Shown piece after piece: positions 60,416 to 64,000 of a stretch of 64,000 bases of DNA. A model generated the notes under the pieces. It was not told the DNA's origin. It was given only the letters and a program-made list of their open reading frames with translations, and did not search any database. How positions within the stretch are numbered: position 1 is the first letter of the stretch; each line of letters begins with the position of its first letter. Both the position numbers and the translations under genes were made by a program. The stretch comes from Natrinema halophilum (GTDB taxonomy: Archaea > Halobacteriota > Halobacteria > Halobacteriales > Natrialbaceae): positions 806,001-870,000 of the forward strand of contig NZ_CP058601.1 in the NCBI RefSeq assembly GCF_013402815.2, read 5' to 3'.

Positions 60416-60513
60416 GAGACGGAAACGCGCCGGCCTCGAGACGGAAACGCGCCGGCCTCGAGACGGAAACGCGCTAGCGGCGAGACGGAAACGCGCCGGC
60501 CTCGAGACGGTCA
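60416..60513. repeat. 22-bp tandem repeats
   Basis: Four 22-bp units (gagacggaaacgcgccggcc and the closing tc) at 60416, 60438, 60460 and 60482, the third with several differences, then a partial fifth. Located between the epimerase and a small membrane-protein gene. Not coding on either strand as far as I can tell. Confidence 0.85.
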
Positions 60514-60544
60514 CCCCGGTTCGACCCCTCGTGTACGATACCTC

Positions 60545-60775
60545 TCAGCGAGCGGCTCGGCGAACGCTCCCCCAGTAGGCGACGCTGACGATCGACCCGA
60601 CGGCGAGGATGAGGACGAGGTTGAACGCGGCGAGCGTGTACGACCGGGTCCCGCGCTCGCCGAACAGCAGGGTGATCGCCGTGAGGACCAGCATGAACAC
60701 GAGGAACAGCCACAGAACCCCGAGTTGCGTCTGGTAGTCGCGAGCGAGCGACAAGAGCATCTCTTTCCAGGACAT
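60545..60775 (-). CDS. Small membrane protein next to the ABC transporter
   Basis: 76 aa starting MSWKEMLLSLARDYQTQLGV (ATG at 60775). Two hydrophobic helices, about residues 18-36 (LWLFLVFMLVLTAITLL) and 49-66, lie between charged ends. The frame is open to 60832 but upstream codons do not look coding. Same strand as the transporter, 216 nt after its last ATPase gene, so it may be a late member of that operon. Family not recognised. Confidence 0.65.
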   Translation of the reverse strand: MSWKEMLLSLARDYQTQLGVLWLFLVFMLVLTAITLLFGERGTRSYTLAAFNLVLILAVGSIVSVAYWGSVRRAAR

Positions 60776-60852
60776 GTTCACGATCTGTACCGTCAGCGGA
60801 TTAAGCTTTTCCACCGCGTCCCGGGCGTACAACGGTCAGCAGTCGCGAGTCC

Positions 60853-60913
60853 GTGACGACCACCAGGAACGGAAGGCGTGACGACCACCAGGAACGGAAG
60901 GCGTGACGACCAC
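60853..60913. repeat. 25-bp tandem repeat after the transporter operon
   Basis: Two exact 25-bp copies (starting gtgacgaccaccaggaacgg) at 60853 and 60878, plus the first 11 bases of a third at 60903. Intergenic, downstream of the oppF-like gene. Confidence 0.85.
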
Positions 60914-60991
60914 GGGAAAACGTCCGATACCGGTAGCCGGGACCGGGAGCCTGTGACGGTCACCTGGTCGGACTGACTGACACGACGCAGG

Positions 60992-62038
60992 TCAGTCCGT
61001 GAGTTCGGGGCTCTCCCAGTACTCGTGAGCGTCGTCTTCGCGGAAGCAGGCGACCGTCTGCTCGCCGTGCTGGTAGTCGGCAGGCGGTTCCCGGCGGCAG
61101 ACCTCGGTCGCCTTCGGACAGCGGGTGTGGAACCGACAGCCGCTCGGCGGATTCACCGGGTCGGGAATGTCGATCCTCCGCATCGGCGGCTCGCCGGTCT
61201 CTCGCAGCGTCAGGTCCGGCGTCGCCCAGCGGAGGACGTTCGTGTAGGGATGCTGGGGATCATCGATCACGTCCTCGGCTGGTCCGATCTCGACGAGTTC
61301 GCCGAGGTACATCACGCCGATCTTCCCGCCGCCGTGGACGGAGAAGTATCTCGCGTTCGAGAGATCGTGCGAGACGAAGATGTAGGACGTGTCGAACTCG
61401 TCTTGCAGGTCAAGCATGAGATCCATCATCTCGACCCGCAGAGAAACGTCCAGGGCGCTGATCGCCTCGTCGGCGAGGATGACGTCTGGGTTCATCAACA
61501 GCGCGCGACAGAGCGCGACGCGTTGCTTTTCGCCGCCAGACAGCTGATGGGGATACCGCTCCGCGAAGTCCGCCGGCGGGTTCATGCCGACGCGCTCGAG
61601 CAGCGAGTAGATCCGGCCGCGCTTCTCCGACCGGCTGAGTTCCGGGTTGACCTGCCGGAGCGGTTCCGAGAGGATCGAGACGAGCCGCCGGTTGGGGTTG
61701 AGCGATGCACCGGGATCCTGGTGGATGATCTGGAGCGACGTGCGAACGTCTGCCCACTCCGTGTCGGTGTTGGCGTCGCCGTCACGAATCGCCCAGATAT
61801 CCTCACCACGATACGCGACCGTCCCGCCAGTGGGGCGCTGGAGACCGATCGCCGTCTTGCCGAGCGTCGTCTTGCCACAGCCGCTTTCGCCGACGAGCGA
61901 GACGATGTCGTTTTCTTCGATGTCGAGCGATACGCCATCGACTGCATGAACCGTCTCGGCTGCATCGAAATCCAAGAAATTCTCCTCGGTGAAGTGAACC
62001 TCGACGCCCTCGAGCGAGACGAGCGGGTCGGAACTCAT
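60992..62038 (-). CDS. Oligopeptide/oligosaccharide ABC transporter ATP-binding protein (OppF/DppF type)
   Basis: 348 aa. Walker A GESGCGKTTLGKTA, Q-loop HQDPGASLNPNR, signature LSGGEKQRVALCRALL, Walker B VILADEAISALD and H-loop FVSHDLSNARYF. The C-terminal region has the oligopeptide-transporter extension with the Cys motif RFHTRCPKATEVCRREPP. It pairs with the following-upstream OppD-type ATPase in a heterodimer that powers import. Starts in an ATGA overlap with that gene. In haloarchaea such systems often import sugars as well as peptides. Confidence 0.94.
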   Translation of the reverse strand: MSSDPLVSLEGVEVHFTEENFLDFDAAETVHAVDGVSLDIEENDIVSLVGESGCGKTTLGKTAIGLQRPTGGTVAYRGEDIWAIRDGDANTDTEWADVRTSLQIIHQDPGASLNPNRRLVSILSEPLRQVNPELSRSEKRGRIYSLLERVGMNPPADFAERYPHQLSGGEKQRVALCRALLMNPDVILADEAISALDVSLRVEMMDLMLDLQDEFDTSYIFVSHDLSNARYFSVHGGGKIGVMYLGELVEIGPAEDVIDDPQHPYTNVLRWATPDLTLRETGEPPMRRIDIPDPVNPPSGCRFHTRCPKATEVCRREPPADYQHGEQTVACFREDDAHEYWESPELTD

Positions 62039-63108
62039 CGGCCCTCACCACCGACGACGTTGTCTAACGACTCCTCGTAGACGAGCGGCACCTCGTCGGC
62101 CGACTCCTGCCAGTGATAACAGGCCGAGCCGTGGCCCGCTCCGACCTCGTGGTAGTCAGGTACCTCGGTTCGACACTCCTCGGTCGCCAGCGGACACCGC
62201 GGGTGGTAGGTGCAGCCGGACGGCATGGTGACCGGAGCGGGGCTCTGCCCCTCGATCGGTCGCATCTCCGACAGCGGCGCGTCGAGATTCGGCGTCGAAT
62301 TGAGCAGCGCGCGCGTATACGGGTGACCCGGGTTCTCGACGATGTCACGGGTCTCACCGATCTCCACGAGTCGAAACGCGTACATGATGGCCATTCGGTC
62401 GGCCAGGCCGGCGACGAGCGGCAGGTCGTGTGTGATGAACACCATCGTGAGGGTGTACTTCTCCTGCAGGTCGGCCAGCAACAACTGGATCGACCGCTGC
62501 ATCAGCAGGTCGAGCGCCGCCGTCGGCTCGTCCATCACCAGCACATCCGGCTCGAGGACGAGGCTGAGCGCGATCAGGGCGCGCTGTTGCATCCCACCGC
62601 TCAACTCGTGGGGATAGGAGCCGAGGACGCGCTCCGGCTCGAGATGGAGATCCCGCAGCAGCTCCGCGGCCCGCTCGAGTCCCGCGTCCAGGTCGGCGTC
62701 GTGGGCCCGCAGCGTCTCCTCGAAGTGCGTCCGGAGATCCATCGTCGGATTGAACGAGTTCATCGCACCCTGGAACACCATCGAGATGTCCGCCCAGCGA
62801 AGCGACCGGAGCTCGTCGTTCCCCAGCCCCAGAACGTCGACCGGATCGTCGTCCTCGGGGTAGTACGTGATCTCACCCGTTAGACGACCTGGGGACGGGA
62901 CGGCATCGAGCAACGACGAAGCGAGCATCGACTTCCCGGAACCGCTCTCGCCGACGATACCGAGAATCTCGCCGCGCTCGAGGTCGAGCGAGACGTGATC
63001 GAGGACGTAGGAGTCGCCCTCGTCGTAGGTTACGGCCGCGTCGCGTATCTCGACGATCGGATCGTCGACACTGTACACCTGGTCATCCGGACGTTGATCG
63101 ATTACCAT
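62035..63108 (-). CDS. Oligopeptide/oligosaccharide ABC transporter ATP-binding protein (OppD/DppD type)
   Basis: 357 aa. Walker A GIVGESGSGKSMLASSLL, Q-loop VFQGAMNSFNPTMD, signature LSGGMQQRALIALSLVLEPD, Walker B VLVMDEPTAALD and H-loop VFITHDLPLVAGLA. The C-terminal extension has CTYHPRCPLATEECRTEVP, typical of Opp/Dpp ATPases. It overlaps the upstream permease stop by one base and the downstream ATPase by ATGA, forming a tight operon. Confidence 0.94.
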   Translation of the reverse strand: MVIDQRPDDQVYSVDDPIVEIRDAAVTYDEGDSYVLDHVSLDLERGEILGIVGESGSGKSMLASSLLDAVPSPGRLTGEITYYPEDDDPVDVLGLGNDELRSLRWADISMVFQGAMNSFNPTMDLRTHFEETLRAHDADLDAGLERAAELLRDLHLEPERVLGSYPHELSGGMQQRALIALSLVLEPDVLVMDEPTAALDLLMQRSIQLLLADLQEKYTLTMVFITHDLPLVAGLADRMAIMYAFRLVEIGETRDIVENPGHPYTRALLNSTPNLDAPLSEMRPIEGQSPAPVTMPSGCTYHPRCPLATEECRTEVPDYHEVGAGHGSACYHWQESADEVPLVYEESLDNVVGGEGR

Positions 63109-64000
63109 CAGGTCATCACCTCAGTGGGCGCAGCAGTGTCGTCGTCCGTCGTCGATTCGGATTCGCCGGCGAGACGAGTCCGAACACGCGGGTTGAACAC
63201 TCGGTCCATCCCCTGCGCGAGCAGGATGAGACCGAGCGCGAGAAACATGATCGCGAGCATGGGGACGACGAGCTGATACATCGTGTCGCCGCCGCTGAGT
63301 GCTCCCTCTTGGCTGTAGGCGTTGTTCAATTGAATCCCCCAGTTATCGACCGATGTCGGGAGGATGCCCAGATAGTAGAGGCCGACTGACGCGAAGACGA
63401 CGTATCGTGCGGCGTTTGCGAAATTCACGAGCACGTACGGCATGATGTTCGGGATGACGTCTTTCAGCAGTATCCTGGGCGTGCTCACTCCCATCGTTCG
63501 CGATGCTTCTACGTAGGCGTGTTCGCGAATGGTCAGCACCTGCGAGCGGATGGATCGAGCGAGCCCCGCCCAGTAGTTGATCGTGATGAGGATACCGATC
63601 ACGACGGCTCGCTCCGGCGAAATGACGACCGCAAGTACCATGATGAGCGGAAGCCCCGGAATAGACATTGTGACGTCTGAGAACGTCGTTAGAACGCGAT
63701 CCGTCGTTCCACCCTTGTATCCCGCAACCGTCCCGATCAGGACGGCGAGACCGGTTGCGAAGATGCCACCGGACAGGATCATCACGAGCATCTCGGGCGT
63801 TGCGTGGATCGCCATGGCAAGGACGTCCTCACCGGAGCGGGTCGTCCCAAGCGGTGCCTCCACGGTTACAAACGGTCGAAGTCCCCGTGCCGACTGATTC
63901 GTACTCGGCGCTCGGTAGAGCCACGCGCCGACAGTGCCAATGAAGACGTACACGGCCAGGATGACCGAACCGATACGCGTTCGGCGATCCTCCCATGCGA
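63108..64000 (-). CDS. ABC transporter permease (OppC/DppC type), 5' end outside window
   Basis: At least 297 aa; the frame continues to the window edge through AWEDRRTRIGSVILAVY, so the start lies right of 64000. The GTG at 63953 is only an internal codon. One hydrophobic helix near the visible N-terminus is followed by an external region and the BPD_transp_1 domain: SGEDVLAMAIHATPEMLVMI, PEXVVIGI-like SPERAVVIGILITINYW, the EAA loop VEASRTMGVSTPRILLKDVI, then VLVNFANAARYVVFASV and a final helix before the acidic C-terminus. It should pair with an OppB-type permease and a binding protein beyond the window. Confidence 0.92.
   Translation of the reverse strand, partial: AWEDRRTRIGSVILAVYVFIGTVGAWLYRAPSTNQSARGLRPFVTVEAPLGTTRSGEDVLAMAIHATPEMLVMILSGGIFATGLAVLIGTVAGYKGGTTDRVLTTFSDVTMSIPGLPLIMVLAVVISPERAVVIGILITINYWAGLARSIRSQVLTIREHAYVEASRTMGVSTPRILLKDVIPNIMPYVLVNFANAARYVVFASVGLYYLGILPTSVDNWGIQLNNAYSQEGALSGGDTMYQLVVPMLAIMFLALGLILLAQGMDRVFNPRVRTRLAGESESTTDDDTAAPTEVMT

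Noticed and set aside
60416-60913. Intergenic repeats considered as CRISPR or att sites
   Set aside because: Tandem units without unique spacers, no cas or integrase genes nearby.

Overview
The window looks like chromosomal DNA of an extremely halophilic archaeon (class Halobacteria). GC content is high, nearly every protein is strongly acidic, many genes overlap by ATGA, and several starts lie 25-35 nt below a TATA box, as in leaderless haloarchaeal transcripts. Archaeal marker genes are present: TFB, aCPSF1/FttA, NucS, the halophilic zinc glucose dehydrogenase with its GfcR regulator, and a gas vesicle cluster. The gene complement would fit Natrialbales, but that placement is inference; there is no rRNA or other marker to settle it. 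I saw no tRNA, rRNA, CRISPR array or intact insertion sequence.

Layout. 0-2.5 kb: end of an Mrp-type Na+/H+ antiporter operon (mrpD truncated by the window edge, then E, F, G). 2.6-15.4 kb: mostly single housekeeping or conserved genes: SHOCT membrane protein, an S1/OB/DHH protein whose DHH motifs are degenerate, UPF0173 hydrolase, DUF457 protein, OsmC, gamma carbonic anhydrase, amidohydrolase, CPBP protease, HD hydrolase, Gfo/Idh/MocA oxidoreductase. 15.4-26.3 kb: carbohydrate-related genes: an exported GH3 glycosidase with a dockerin-like tail, a PQQ-type sugar dehydrogenase, and a gdh-gfcR operon; glutaredoxin, patatin and a Bat-type HTH regulator lie among them. 26.4-33.9 kb: information and nucleotide-metabolism genes (tfb, rnhA with its partner gene, PadR regulator, pyrophosphatase, phosphodiesterase-like protein, DUF371, nth, bluB). 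34.3-44.3 kb: a 7TM histidine kinase, aCPSF1, nucS, a frameshifted GNAT pseudogene and mutS, so two mismatch-repair nuclease/recognition systems lie within 5 kb.

44.3-54.2 kb is the most distinctive part. It opens with a hairpin that looks like a relic IS200/IS605 end. Next comes a predicted membrane-anchored transcription factor: an exported domain made of identical 11-residue repeats that each carry an N-glycosylation sequon, a membrane span, and two cytosolic winged helices. Then comes a divergent gas vesicle cluster: gvpO, gvpN and gvpA leftward, and gvpF, G, H, an acidic 305-aa protein, a 34-aa ORF, gvpJ, K, L, M rightward. It has no gvpC, gvpD or gvpE, GvpO has a zinc-finger-like N-terminus, and the intergenic control region carries direct repeats.

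54.2-64 kb is gene-poor and partly decayed: a multiply frameshifted Gfo/Idh/MocA pseudogene, a zinc alcohol dehydrogenase, a 1.6-kb AT-richer stretch without a recognisable gene but with palindromic operator-like motifs, an AGE-family sugar epimerase, tandem repeats, and an Opp/Dpp-type ABC transporter operon running off the right edge. A 26-bp sequence in the gas vesicle control region recurs exactly upstream of the epimerase.
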